Source of the DNA: Acrocarpospora pleiomorpha
GTDB taxonomy: Bacteria; Actinomycetota; Actinomycetes; Streptosporangiales; Streptosporangiaceae
Assembly (NCBI RefSeq): GCF_009687885.1
Contig: NZ_BLAF01000026.1
Span: 93,355-157,354, forward strand
Length of the DNA stretch: 64,000 nt
Direction of reading: 5' to 3'
The notes beneath the pieces were generated by a model, which saw nothing but the letters and a program-made list of their open reading frames with translations, was not told the DNA's origin and did no database searches. Below, one piece after another: positions 34,272 through 43,386 of the stretch; position 1 is the stretch's first letter, and every line of letters starts with the position of its first letter. The position numbers and the translations under genes were made by a program.

Positions 34272-35471
34272 ATGAACCACCCCCTCCTGCGCGGTATGAC
34301 GCAGTCGCGATACTCCCGCCGGGACGCCTTCCGCGTCGCCGGATTCTCCGCCGCCGGTCTGGCGCTGGCCGCCTGTGGCGTACAAGGTCAGAAGGCCGCG
34401 CCGCCCAAGCCGAGCGAAGTGGCCGACTTCTGGTCCACGCAGAAGAAGAACGGCCAGGTCGTCTTCGCCAACTGGCCCGAGTACATGCCCGAGGACCAGG
34501 GCCCGCTGAAGAAGTTCCAGCAGGCCACGGGGATCTCCTACGAATACAAGGAAGTCATCCAGGAGAACGCCGACTTCTTCGGCAAGTCCGAGCCGCAGCT
34601 GCGGGCCGGGCAGCCGCTCGGCTACGACATCATCGTGATGACCAACGGCCTGCAGCTGGCCAAGATGATCCAGCTGGGCTACCTGGTCGCGCTGGACCAC
34701 AAGCAGCTGCCCACCTTCGCCGCCAACGCGGGCGCCAAGTACAAGAACCCCTCGTTCGACCCGAACAACCAGTTCACCATTCCCTGGCAGGCGGGTGTCA
34801 CCGGCATCGCGTACAACACCAAGTACGTCAAAGAGGACATCACCAGCATCCAGTCGCTGTTCGACAAGAAGTACGAGGGCAAGGTCGGCATGATGGCCGA
34901 CGCCCAGGAGATCGCCAACTTCGCGATGTTCGCGGTCGGCGTGGACCCCGACAAGTCCACTCAGGCCGACTGGGAGAAGGCCGGCGCCAAGCTCAAGGAG
35001 CAGCGCGACAGCGGGGTTGTCCGCAAGTACTACGACCAGTCCTACATCGACGCGGTGGCCAAGGGCGACATCTGGCTGTCCCAGGCCTGGTCCGGCGACG
35101 TGTTCCAGCGCCAGCTGGCCGGGGAGCCGGTCAAGTTCGTGGTGCCCGCCGAGGGCGGCACGATCTGGGTGGACAACATGGCGATCCCGAAGGGCGCCGC
35201 CAACCCGGTGGACGCGCTGATGCTGATGGACTTCATGTACAAGCCGGAGATCGCGGCCGAGCTCACCGAATACATCCAGTACGTGACCCCGGTCCCCGGC
35301 GTGCAGGCCATCCTCGCGGCCAAGGACGACAAGGACGCCAAGGCGCTGGCCGAGAGCCCGCTGATCTTCCCGTCCGACGAGGACTACGCCAAGCTGCGCA
35401 GCTACAAGACGCTGACCGCCGCCGAGGAGACGGTCTTCAACGGCATCTTCCAGTCGATCACGCAGGGCTGA
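34272..35471 (+). CDS. potD: Polyamine-binding lipoprotein
   Basis: This 399-residue extracytoplasmic binding protein has a twin-arginine-like start (YSRRDAFRVAG, Arg16-Arg17) and a lipobox LAAC with Cys35 as the lipidation site. It is therefore a Tat-type lipoprotein anchored outside the membrane. The PotD/PotF fold follows (FANWPEYMPED, YDIIVMTNGLQLAKM, IPWQAGVTGIAYN, WSGDVFQRQL). It captures spermidine or putrescine for the importer. ATG 34272 is preceded by GGAG. Confidence 0.9.
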   Translation: MNHPLLRGMTQSRYSRRDAFRVAGFSAAGLALAACGVQGQKAAPPKPSEVADFWSTQKKNGQVVFANWPEYMPEDQGPLKKFQQATGISYEYKEVIQENADFFGKSEPQLRAGQPLGYDIIVMTNGLQLAKMIQLGYLVALDHKQLPTFAANAGAKYKNPSFDPNNQFTIPWQAGVTGIAYNTKYVKEDITSIQSLFDKKYEGKVGMMADAQEIANFAMFAVGVDPDKSTQADWEKAGAKLKEQRDSGVVRKYYDQSYIDAVAKGDIWLSQAWSGDVFQRQLAGEPVKFVVPAEGGTIWVDNMAIPKGAANPVDALMLMDFMYKPEIAAELTEYIQYVTPVPGVQAILAAKDDKDAKALAESPLIFPSDEDYAKLRSYKTLTAAEETVFNGIFQSITQG

Positions 35472-35473
35472 GC

Positions 35474-36325
35474 ATGGGACGCAGGGCGCCGTACTGGCTG
35501 GCGCTGCCGGGCTGGCTCTGGCTGGGCATCTTCCTGGTGGTGCCGATCGCGGCGATGGCCTCGGTCTCGCTCACCACCGGGAACCTGATCGAGGGTTTCG
35601 CGCAGACGCTGAGCGTGTCCAACTACTCCGACGCGATCGCGAAATACAGCACCCAGCTGGTGCGCTCGCTGGTGTACGGCGGCGTGGCCACACTGCTGAT
35701 GCTGCTGCTGGGCTATCCCGTGGCCTACTGGATCGCCTTCAAGGGCGGCAACCGCAAGTCGATGTACCTGTTCCTGCTGCTGCTGCCGTTCTTCGTGTCG
35801 TTCGTGCTGCGCACCATCTCGTGGGGCTTCCTGCTGGCCGACGACGGCATCCTGTTCGGCACGCTGAAGGGCTGGGGGGTGCTGCCGACCGACTTCCACG
35901 TCCTGGCGACGACGGTGGCGGTGATCGGCGGCCTGGTCTACAACTTCCTGCCGTTCATGATCCTGCCGATCTACGTGGCGCTTGAGCGGGTGGACCCGAG
36001 GGTGATCGAAGCCGCCTACGACCTGTACGCGTCCCGGTTCGACGCGTTCCGCCGGGTCGTGCTGCCGCTGTCGCTGCCGGGCGTGTTCGCGGGCGTGCTG
36101 ATGACGTTCGTGCCGGCCACCGCCGACCCGGTCAACGCGGCCGTGCTGGGCGGCACCGGCAACACGATGATCGGCAACATCATCCAGACCGAGTACCTGG
36201 TGAACAGCAACTACCCGACGGCCTCGGCGCTGTCGTTCACGCTGATGGCGGTGCTGCTGATCGGCATCTTCATCTACGCGCGGACGCTCGGCACCGACAA
36301 CGTGCTGGAGGCGGCGGCCCGATGA
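35474..36325 (+). CDS. potB: Polyamine ABC transporter permease (PotB-like)
   Basis: This 283-residue permease has six membrane helices and the EAA motif EAAYDLYASRFDAFRRVVLPLSLPG. It begins 2 bases after the potD stop and ends with a 4-base ATGA overlap with the next permease. It forms a heterodimeric channel with the downstream protein. Confidence 0.92.
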   Translation: MGRRAPYWLALPGWLWLGIFLVVPIAAMASVSLTTGNLIEGFAQTLSVSNYSDAIAKYSTQLVRSLVYGGVATLLMLLLGYPVAYWIAFKGGNRKSMYLFLLLLPFFVSFVLRTISWGFLLADDGILFGTLKGWGVLPTDFHVLATTVAVIGGLVYNFLPFMILPIYVALERVDPRVIEAAYDLYASRFDAFRRVVLPLSLPGVFAGVLMTFVPATADPVNAAVLGGTGNTMIGNIIQTEYLVNSNYPTASALSFTLMAVLLIGIFIYARTLGTDNVLEAAAR

Positions 36326-37110
36326 GAAACAGACTCGGCGACCGCGTCCTGCACTGGTACACCTGGCTGATCATCCTCTGGCTGTCGTCACCCATCGCGG
36401 TGATGATCGTGTTCGGCTTCAACGACAAGAAGTCCAAGTCGAACACGTCCTGGCAGGGGTTCACGCTCAAGTGGTACCAGCAGCTGTTCGCGATCGACGG
36501 GCTGACCGAGGCGCTGATCAACTCGATCGTCATCGCCGTGGTCAGCACGATCCTGGCGACGACGCTGGGCACGCTGCTGGGCCTGGCCGTGGGACGCTAC
36601 CGGTTCCGCGGCAAGGGACTGACCAACTTCCTGATCTTCGCGGCCATTTCCACGCCGGAACTGGTGATGGGCGCCTCGCTGTTGTCGCTGTTCGTGTCGG
36701 CGAACGCGCCGCGCGGGCACATCACGATCATCATCGCGCACACGCTGTTCTCGCTGGCGTTCGTGGTGGTGACCGTGCGGGCCCGGGTGGTGGTGCTGGA
36801 TCCCTCCCTCGAGGAGGCGGCACGCGATCTCGGGGCCGGCACGTGGGAGACGTTCCGGCTGGTCACGCTGCCGTCGATCATGCCAGGCGTGGCGGCGGGG
36901 GCGATGCTGGCGTTCGCGCTGTCGATCGACGACTACGTGGTGACCAGTTTCGTGAACGGATCCACCCAGACCTTCCCGTTGTGGATCATCGGGTCGGTCA
37001 AGGTGGGCATTCCCGCGCAGGTCAACGTCATGGGCACGCTCATCTTCGCGCTGGGCGCGCTGGTCGCCATCGCCAACTCGGTGTCGTCCAGACGCCGGGC
37101 CGCCAGATAA
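36322..37110 (+). CDS. potC: Polyamine ABC transporter permease (PotC-like)
   Basis: This 262-residue permease has six membrane helices and the EAA motif EEAARDLGAGTWETFRLVTLPSIMPG. It starts inside the stop of the upstream permease gene. It completes the importer set and is followed directly by a strong terminator. Confidence 0.92.
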   Translation: MRNRLGDRVLHWYTWLIILWLSSPIAVMIVFGFNDKKSKSNTSWQGFTLKWYQQLFAIDGLTEALINSIVIAVVSTILATTLGTLLGLAVGRYRFRGKGLTNFLIFAAISTPELVMGASLLSLFVSANAPRGHITIIIAHTLFSLAFVVVTVRARVVVLDPSLEEAARDLGAGTWETFRLVTLPSIMPGVAAGAMLAFALSIDDYVVTSFVNGSTQTFPLWIIGSVKVGIPAQVNVMGTLIFALGALVAIANSVSSRRRAAR

Positions 37111-37118
37111 ATCGTGAG

Positions 37119-37149
37119 AAGCCCCCTTCCCTGCCGGGGAGGGGGCTTT
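37119..37149 (+). terminator. Intrinsic terminator after the polyamine importer operon
   Basis: AAGCCCCCTTCCC pairs with GGGGAGGGGGCTT at 12 of 13 positions around a TGCC loop and is followed by a short T run. It separates the importer genes from the amine oxidase gene, which therefore needs its own promoter or read-through. Confidence 0.85.
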
Positions 37150-37234
37150 CGGCTACCGCACGAGAGAGGTGAGACCGGAACAAACCCGGGGGGACCCCGT
37201 ATAAATCGCGATTTGTGTAAGGGAAGTGGAATTT

Positions 37235-38632
37235 GTGGATCCGCTGAAGGCGCTCGCGGACGCGGAGCGCAAGCCGTACTGGCTGGACGAGGATCCTTTC
37301 GAGCCGGAGCCGCTGCCGCGGATCTTCGGCCATACCCAGGCCGATCTCGCCATCGTGGGCGGCGGCTTCTCCGGACTGTGGACGGCCCTGCTGGCCAAGG
37401 AGCGTGATCCCGGGCGGGACGTGGTGCTGCTGGAAGGGCAGCGGGTGGGCTGGGCGGCCACCGGGCGCAACGGCGGGTTCTGCCACGCCAGCCTGACGCA
37501 CGGGCTCGCCAACGGGCTCGAACGCTGGCCGTACGAGATCGCGGACCTGCACCGGCTCGGGGTGGAGAACTTCAACGCGATCGAGGAGACCATCGCCCGC
37601 TACGGCATCGACTGCTCCTTCGAGCGCACCGGCGAGCTGAACGTGGCCACCGAGGAGTGGCAGCTGGGCGAGATGAGCGAGGTGCACACGATCGGGCGCG
37701 AGCTCGGCGCCGACATCGAGTATCTGGACCGCGACCAGGTCAGGGCCGAGGTGAACTCGCCGACCTACATCGCGGGGGTGTGGGAGCGCGGCGACTGCGC
37801 CATGATCGACCCGGCCCGGCTGGCCTGGGGGCTGCGCCTGGCCTGCCTCCAGCTCGGGGTGCGCATCTACGAGCACTCCCCGATCAAGCACATCGTCAAG
37901 GACGGCGCCGCGCTCCGGCTGACCGCCCCTTACGGGACGGTCCGGGCCAACCGGGTCGCGCTCGGCACCGGCGCGTTCTCGCCGCTGCTGCGCCGCCTGC
38001 GCCACTACCTGGCCCCCGTGTACGACTACGCCCTGATGACCGAACCTCTCACCACGGAACAACTCGCCTCGATCGGCTGGAAGAACCGGCAGGGCATGGG
38101 CGATTCGGCCAACCAGTTCCACTACTACCGGCTCACCGACGACAACAGCATCCTGTGGGGCGGCTACGACGCGATCTACTACAACGGCGGCCGCGTCAAG
38201 ATCGGCTACGACCAGCGGGACGCCACCTTCCTGACCCTGGCCGAACACTTCTACGAGACCTTCCCGCAACTGGAGGACGTGCGCTTCTCCCACAAATGGG
38301 GTGGACTGATCGACACCTGCAGCCGCTTCAGCGCCTTCTACGGCACCGGGTACGGCTCCCGCCTGGCCTACGCGGTCGGCTACACCGGCCTCGGCGTGGC
38401 CGCCACCCGGTTCGGCGCCAACGTCATGCTGGACCTGCTGGACGGCCTCGACACCGAACGCACCCGCCTGCGCATGGTCCGGGAGAAGCCCGTGCCGTTC
38501 CCGCCGGAACCCGTGCGCTCCGCCGTCATCCAGCTCACCCGCTGGTCACTGGCCCGCGCCGACGCCAACGGCGGCCGCCGCAACCTGTGGCTGCGCACCC
38601 TCGACCGCTTCGGCCTCGGATTCGACTCCTAG
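37235..38632 (+). CDS. FAD-dependent amine oxidase (gamma-glutamylputrescine oxidase-like)
   Basis: This DAO-family flavoenzyme of about 465 residues has the dinucleotide-binding motif ADLAIVGGGFSGLWTA (near 40) and the conserved GWAATGRNGGFCHASLTHG block. It resembles PuuB-type oxidases and probably converts putrescine or a derivative to an aminoaldehyde for the dehydrogenase at 31.7 kb. No PuuA-like glutamylputrescine synthetase is in the window, so direct oxidation is possible. GTG 37235 has GGGAAG 8 bases upstream; GTG 37226 is too close to it. Confidence 0.88.
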   Translation: MDPLKALADAERKPYWLDEDPFEPEPLPRIFGHTQADLAIVGGGFSGLWTALLAKERDPGRDVVLLEGQRVGWAATGRNGGFCHASLTHGLANGLERWPYEIADLHRLGVENFNAIEETIARYGIDCSFERTGELNVATEEWQLGEMSEVHTIGRELGADIEYLDRDQVRAEVNSPTYIAGVWERGDCAMIDPARLAWGLRLACLQLGVRIYEHSPIKHIVKDGAALRLTAPYGTVRANRVALGTGAFSPLLRRLRHYLAPVYDYALMTEPLTTEQLASIGWKNRQGMGDSANQFHYYRLTDDNSILWGGYDAIYYNGGRVKIGYDQRDATFLTLAEHFYETFPQLEDVRFSHKWGGLIDTCSRFSAFYGTGYGSRLAYAVGYTGLGVAATRFGANVMLDLLDGLDTERTRLRMVREKPVPFPPEPVRSAVIQLTRWSLARADANGGRRNLWLRTLDRFGLGFDS

Positions 38633-38649
38633 CGAGCAGACTGCGAGGT

Positions 38650-39552
38650 ATGAGAGTTGAGTTCACCAGCATCCCCCTGATCGGCGAGCTGCGGGTCCCG
38701 GACGGCCGGGGCCCGCATCCCGCCCTCGTCTTCACCGGCCCGTTCACCGGCGTGAAAGAGCAGGTCACCGGCCTGTACGCGGAACGCCTGACCGAACGCG
38801 GCTACGTCACCCTGGCCTTCGACCACCGCAACTTCGGTGAGTCCGGCGGGCAGCCGCGCAGCCACGAGGACCCGCAGGGCAAGCTGGCGGACCTGCGGGC
38901 GGCCGTCGGCTACCTGCGCACCCGCCCCGAGGTGGACGCCGACCGGATCGGCGCGGTCGGCATCTGCCTGGGCGGCGGTTACGCGCTGCGGTTCGCCGCG
39001 TTCGATCCCCGGGTGAAGGTGTTCGTGGGGATCGCGGGGGCGTACAACTCGCCCTACATGATGCGCGAGGGCATGGGCCCGGACGGGTACCAGGGCGCGC
39101 TGGCGAGCTTCGGAGAGGTGCTGGAACGCCAGGATCAGGGCGGGCCGGTGGAGTATGTGCCCGCCGTGGGCGAGGGCGGTGCGATGCCGGGGGAGGAGCC
39201 CTTCGCCTACTACGGCACCGAGCGGGGCGCGGCCGAACACTGGCGCGACGAGGTGACCCGGGCGTCGGTCCTTGAGCTGATCACCATGGACAACCTGATG
39301 GGCGCCGACTTCCTGTCGCCCAAGCCAGGGCTGCTCGTGCACGGCGTCGTGGACGCCTACTGCTCGCCGGAGGGCGCGCACGCCGTGCACTCCCGGCTGG
39401 ACGAGCCCAAGAAGCTGGTCTGGCTGGACGCGCGGTTGCACATCGACCTGTACGACACCGAGCCCTACGTGAGCCAGGCCGTGGCGGCGACGGCGGAGTT
39501 CCTCAGCGCGTACCTGGCAGCGCCAGCCAGCGCACCGGGTTCTCCTGGGTGA
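38650..39552 (+). CDS. Dienelactone-hydrolase-like enzyme with Cys nucleophile
   Basis: This 300-residue alpha/beta hydrolase has the nucleophile elbow GICLGGG with Cys106 in place of Ser, as in dienelactone hydrolases. The FDHRNFGESGG oxyanion-side loop and a late acid/His pair (GVVDAYCS, then RLHIDLYD) are present. The substrate is unknown. It follows the amine oxidase by 17 bases and may share its transcript. Its 3' end overlaps the convergent phosphotriesterase-like gene by 50 bases. Confidence 0.85.
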   Translation: MRVEFTSIPLIGELRVPDGRGPHPALVFTGPFTGVKEQVTGLYAERLTERGYVTLAFDHRNFGESGGQPRSHEDPQGKLADLRAAVGYLRTRPEVDADRIGAVGICLGGGYALRFAAFDPRVKVFVGIAGAYNSPYMMREGMGPDGYQGALASFGEVLERQDQGGPVEYVPAVGEGGAMPGEEPFAYYGTERGAAEHWRDEVTRASVLELITMDNLMGADFLSPKPGLLVHGVVDAYCSPEGAHAVHSRLDEPKKLVWLDARLHIDLYDTEPYVSQAVAATAEFLSAYLAAPASAPGSPG

Positions 39553-40384
39553 TCAGCCGGATCGTGGCCGCGTCCACGCCGGACCTGACCAGGGCGGGCA
39601 GCACCCGGTCGAAGAGCCGCGCGTAGCCGTCGCCGCCGTAGCCCGCCACGTCGCCCTGGCGGGCCACGCCGCTGCTCAGCAGGATCCGGGCGGCGTGCCC
39701 GGCTTCCAGCAGGGCCAGCACGTCCTCGGCGCCGGTGACGCTCACGTACGAGCCGGATTCGGCGATCTTGCGCTGCACCAGGTGGTCGGCCGCCCGCACG
39801 CTCACCCGGCCCGCGGGCACGCCGCTGGTCAGCAGGACCTCCAGCAGGCCGAGGCAGTCGGCGGCCACCGGTAGGTCGGTCCGGAGCGAGGCGCGGGCCA
39901 CCGCGACGGCGGCGCGCTCCTCGGCCGGGGACGGGGTCTCCTGCCAGGCCGAGGTGACGATCAGGCCCGGACGGGCGCTGGTGCCGTCCAGGCCGACGCC
40001 GATCTCGCGGAGCAGGTCGCCGGTGAGGTCGTCGACCCCGTTGCGGCGGATCAGGTCACCGGCGAACGGCTCGGCCGCGAACCCGGTGGACGCGACCACG
40101 GCCACCCGGCTGCCGGCCGACAGGCGGGCCAGCGCCGCGGTGTCCCTGGCCGCGCCCAGGGCGGTGTGCTCGACGACCAGGTTGAGCGCGTGGTCACGGC
40201 CGAGACGCTTGAGCTCGCCGGTGACGTACGCCTCCTCGTCGAGCCAGCGCCGGGGGTCGGAGTCCACGCCGATGCCCCAGCGGGTGTCCGTACGCAGATG
40301 TTCGTGCGGCAGGATCGGCCCGTCGAAGACGGAGGCCGGTAGGGTGCCGGTCACCGTCTGGATACGCACGTCGTTGAAGGACAT
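39503..40384 (-). CDS. Phosphotriesterase-family protein with degenerate metal site
   Basis: This 293-residue protein begins like the PTE family with the metal pair LPHEHL (near residue 28) and ends QENPVRWLAL, the usual C-terminal block. The carboxylated Lys segment reads GLIVTSAWQ, the PisvHt segment reads LPVAADCLG, the igHl segment reads VSVRAADHL, and the late Asp segment reads ARILLSSGVA. By my alignment, only two of the six usual ligands are clear. It may be a pseudoenzyme or bind a different metal. It is the last gene of a minus-strand unit of four and starts 9 bases after the DUF998 gene. Confidence 0.72.
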   Translation of the reverse strand: MSFNDVRIQTVTGTLPASVFDGPILPHEHLRTDTRWGIGVDSDPRRWLDEEAYVTGELKRLGRDHALNLVVEHTALGAARDTAALARLSAGSRVAVVASTGFAAEPFAGDLIRRNGVDDLTGDLLREIGVGLDGTSARPGLIVTSAWQETPSPAEERAAVAVARASLRTDLPVAADCLGLLEVLLTSGVPAGRVSVRAADHLVQRKIAESGSYVSVTGAEDVLALLEAGHAARILLSSGVARQGDVAGYGGDGYARLFDRVLPALVRSGVDAATIRLITQENPVRWLALPGTR

Positions 40385-40393
40385 GTGTGGACA

Positions 40394-41038
40394 TTAACGA
40401 ATGTTTTCCGCATAGGGGGCGTGCGCTGGAATTTCTTTACTAGTTGTCTGCGGTTTGTGTCCGACACCGGCGATCACGATGAGCAGGACGATCTCCAGCA
40501 CTACCAGCAGCCGTTCCAGCAGGCCGTAGAACTCGGGCCCGCCGATCAGCTCGGCCATGGGCGAACCGGGGTGGCTGAGCAGGAACGACGCCAGCACGGC
40601 CACGCTCGTCAGGGCCAGCGCCCGGACCACCGGCAGCGGCGTCCTGGACTGGCGGGCCAGGATCCAGCCCGCGCCGGGGAGAGCGGTGAACACCAGCGCG
40701 GTGGACCAGCGGTGGATCTCGCCGGCCAGCGATTCCACCACCGGCGCCGCGTCGGTGGGGAAGATCGCCCCCAGCACCAGGCCCGCGGAGGCCATCACCA
40801 GCAGCACCCGCGCCGCCGCGCTCCGGATCGGATCCACTTCCGCCAGCTGGTACGCCGCCGCGCACGCGCCCGCCGCCAGCGCCATCATGCCCAGCAGGAA
40901 CAGCGCGCCGGTGGCCTCGCTGAGCGCATAGTCGCTGAGCAGGCCCTGCATCGGGTCGACCACACCGGGGTAGAGCAGGTGCAGCGCCACCATCAGGACC
41001 AGCGCCACGCTCGGCCCGGCCACCGCGAGCTTTCTCAT
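40394..41038 (-). CDS. DUF998-family membrane protein
   Basis: This 214-residue integral membrane protein has six predicted helices and the DUF998 pattern (ISDYALS-like LLSDYALS, MALAAGACAAAYQL, GAIFPTDAAP, IHRWSTALVFTALP). The function is unknown. The start overlaps the stop of the glycosyltransferase gene by 4 bases (ATGA), so the two are coupled. Confidence 0.82.
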   Translation of the reverse strand: MRKLAVAGPSVALVLMVALHLLYPGVVDPMQGLLSDYALSEATGALFLLGMMALAAGACAAAYQLAEVDPIRSAAARVLLVMASAGLVLGAIFPTDAAPVVESLAGEIHRWSTALVFTALPGAGWILARQSRTPLPVVRALALTSVAVLASFLLSHPGSPMAELIGGPEFYGLLERLLVVLEIVLLIVIAGVGHKPQTTSKEIPAHAPYAENIR

Positions 41039-42237
41039 CGAGACGACACCTCCAGATATATCTGCTCGAACCGCGCCAGGGACCGCTCATGATCGTGTCG
41101 CGCGGCCAGCGCCAGGCTGGCCCGGCCCATCGTGGCGCGGAGCTCGGCGTCGGACAGGATGGTCACCAGGTGCTTGGCGAGCTCCCGCACCTCGCCCGGC
41201 GGGTAGAGGAAACCATTGCCGTCGATCAGATGGGGGAGCGCCATGGCGTCGGCGGCCACCACCGGCAGCCCGGTGGCCATCGCCTCCAGGGTGGCGATGC
41301 TCTGCAGCTCGGCCACGCCCGGCATGGCGAACACGTCGGCCACCGAGTAGACCTCCTGCAGGTCGGCGTCGGGCACGAAGCCCAGGAACCGGACCCGTTC
41401 CCCCACCCCGATCCGGGCGGCCAGCCGTTCCAGGCTCTCCCGCCGGTTCCCGCTGCCGACCAGCACGATCTGCGCGTCCACGCTGTTCATGACCTGGGGG
41501 AGGGCCCTGACCAGCTCCTCCAGGCGCTTCTCCTCGTCCAGCCGCCCGACGAACAGGATCGTCGGCCGGTCGGGCACGCCGAACCGCTGCCGGGCCCACG
41601 CGCGCGGCTGCGGCCGGAACCGGCGCAGGTCGATGCCGCACGAGACCGGCTCCACCTCGCGGCCGAAGCCCTTGCCGGTCAGCAGTCCGGCCGCGATCGG
41701 GGTCGGGGTGGTGACGTGATCGGCCTTGGCGAACACCCGGCTGAAGTCCCGCCAGGCCAGCGCGCCGACCCGATTCCGGAGCCCGGACGGGATGTGCGCG
41801 AACTGGAAGAGGTTGTCCGGCATGAAGTGGTTGGTCGCCACCACCGGGACGCCGCCTCGCCTGGCCGCGCCGACCGCCGCCCGGCCGACCACGAAGTGCC
41901 CCTGGGTGTGCACGACGTCCGGGCCGATCCGCTCGATCAGCCGGTCCACCGTCCGGCCGAGCCCGGCGGGCACGGTCACCCGCATGGTCGGGTGCACCAG
42001 CAGCCGGGTCGAGCGCAGCCGGTGCAGCACCACGCCGTCCTCGCGGTCCAGCCTCGGCTTGCCGTCGTCGGAGGCGCAGACCACGTGCACCTCCACGCCG
42101 CGGGCGGCCAGGCCGGTGGCCAGGCGGTGGGTGAAGTACGCGGCGCCGTTCACGTCCGGCGGGTAGGTGTCGGTGGCGATCAGCACCCGCTGGGGCCGTA
42201 CGGCGACGGGGGCGGCTTCGGGGGCGGCGGCGGTCAT
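41035..42237 (-). CDS. GT4-family glycosyltransferase
   Basis: This 400-residue GT-B glycosyltransferase begins VLIATDTYPPDVNGAAYFTHRLA and has the C-terminal nucleotide-sugar motif GVAELQSIATLEAMATGLPVV with its EX7E pair. It resembles PimB/MgtA-type mannosyltransferases of envelope lipids. The acceptor is unknown. It lies 30 bases downstream of the DMT transporter gene and is coupled to the DUF998 gene. The set may build and move a lipid-linked sugar (inference). Confidence 0.88.
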   Translation of the reverse strand: MTAAAPEAAPVAVRPQRVLIATDTYPPDVNGAAYFTHRLATGLAARGVEVHVVCASDDGKPRLDREDGVVLHRLRSTRLLVHPTMRVTVPAGLGRTVDRLIERIGPDVVHTQGHFVVGRAAVGAARRGGVPVVATNHFMPDNLFQFAHIPSGLRNRVGALAWRDFSRVFAKADHVTTPTPIAAGLLTGKGFGREVEPVSCGIDLRRFRPQPRAWARQRFGVPDRPTILFVGRLDEEKRLEELVRALPQVMNSVDAQIVLVGSGNRRESLERLAARIGVGERVRFLGFVPDADLQEVYSVADVFAMPGVAELQSIATLEAMATGLPVVAADAMALPHLIDGNGFLYPPGEVRELAKHLVTILSDAELRATMGRASLALAARHDHERSLARFEQIYLEVSSR

Positions 42238-42267
42238 GTGGGGGGCTCCGATCGGCGGGGGAGGGGA

Positions 42268-43071
42268 TCAGCGGGTGAGGGGGGTCGTGCGGGCCAGCGC
42301 GACGGTTCCCGCCGCCGCCACCAGGGCCGCGGCGGTCGCGGCCAGGCCGTTGGCGGGCAGGGGTTCGCCGAGGAGAAGGGCGCCGAAGGTGACGGCGGTG
42401 AGCGGGTCGGTGACCTGGAGCGCGGCGAAGGCGACCGCGAAATGCCCGATCGCGTACGCGCGCTGCAGCAGCATCAGGGCGGCGAGCGCGGGTAACGGGA
42501 TGGCCGCGATCAGCCAGACATCCCAGCTCGTGCCCTCGACCAGGACGCGCATGAGGGTGGCGGTCGCGCCGTACATGACCCCGGCCGCGATGGCCAGCAG
42601 GGCGGTTCTGGGCGCGGGGCTCACCCGCGACGCCACCCCCCAGCAGAGCAGCGCGACGAGCGCGGCGCCGGTCAGCATCGCCACCCCGTCCGCGCCGGTC
42701 AGATGGGGTGGTTCGGTGGCCGCCGGGACCATCATCACCAGCGCGATCAGGCCGATGCTCACCGCGCACGCGGCGGCCAGCTCGGCCTTCGCGGGCCGCC
42801 TGCCGTGCAGCCCCGCCGCGATCGGCAGTGCGAACAGCAGGCTGGCCACCCCCATCGGCTGCACCACGGTCAGCGGGCCGAGGCTCAGCGCGAAGAGGTG
42901 CAGCGCCGCGCCGACCGTGATGGACGCCCCGCCGACTAACCAGCGAGGCCGCCGCAGCAGCACCCGGAGGCTGAACTCCCCCTTCGAGGCCGCCTCGAAC
43001 TGCTGTAACGCCGCTCCGAGCGCGAAGAACAGCGATCCGATCAGCGCCACCGCCGCCGCGAGCACAGTCAT
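42268..43071 (-). CDS. DMT-superfamily (EamA-like) transporter
   Basis: This 267-residue protein has nine or ten membrane helices in the pattern of the DMT subgroup common in actinobacteria (FALGAALQQFEAA, PLTVVQPMGVASLLFALP, LQVTDPLTAVTFGALLLGEPL). ATG 43071 is preceded by GGGGAG. It is the first gene of the four-gene minus-strand unit. The substrate is unknown. Confidence 0.85.
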   Translation of the reverse strand: MTVLAAAVALIGSLFFALGAALQQFEAASKGEFSLRVLLRRPRWLVGGASITVGAALHLFALSLGPLTVVQPMGVASLLFALPIAAGLHGRRPAKAELAAACAVSIGLIALVMMVPAATEPPHLTGADGVAMLTGAALVALLCWGVASRVSPAPRTALLAIAAGVMYGATATLMRVLVEGTSWDVWLIAAIPLPALAALMLLQRAYAIGHFAVAFAALQVTDPLTAVTFGALLLGEPLPANGLAATAAALVAAAGTVALARTTPLTR

Positions 43072-43386
43072 GCGTCTCCCCTCTCCTCCGCATGAAGACA
43101 TGGCCCGATGGCGGGAAAGTCTCATTCGGGCATCCAGGCAGGAAACGTGAGATTTCCGCTGTCTCGCACCTGGGTAATCGCAGCCTCGCCGACCGGGAGG
43201 TACGGAACCATCCGGGATCACCCCTGACTTCGGTGGGGGATCCCTGACGTGCCCCTAGGGGATGAAACGTGCACGGATCGCCGCACCTCGGGGGTGCGTG
43301 TGGGGTTGCTTTCTTGACCGGTTCCCGGCTGGGGGTCAACGATGCGACCGGCTGTCACGACCCGTCGCTGCCCGAGGGGACTTGTC
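43072..43386. promoter_or_regulatory. Divergent promoter region with CCCCTAGGGG palindrome
   Basis: This 315-base gap separates the DMT and expansin-like genes. It holds the perfect palindrome CCCCTAGGGG at 43252-43261, with no gene I can support. The same palindrome recurs at 46594-46603. Confidence 0.4.

Noticed and set aside
41087..43339. 750-residue Arg/Gly-rich minus-strand frame
   Set aside because: It overlaps the GT4 and DMT genes in another frame and has no domain.
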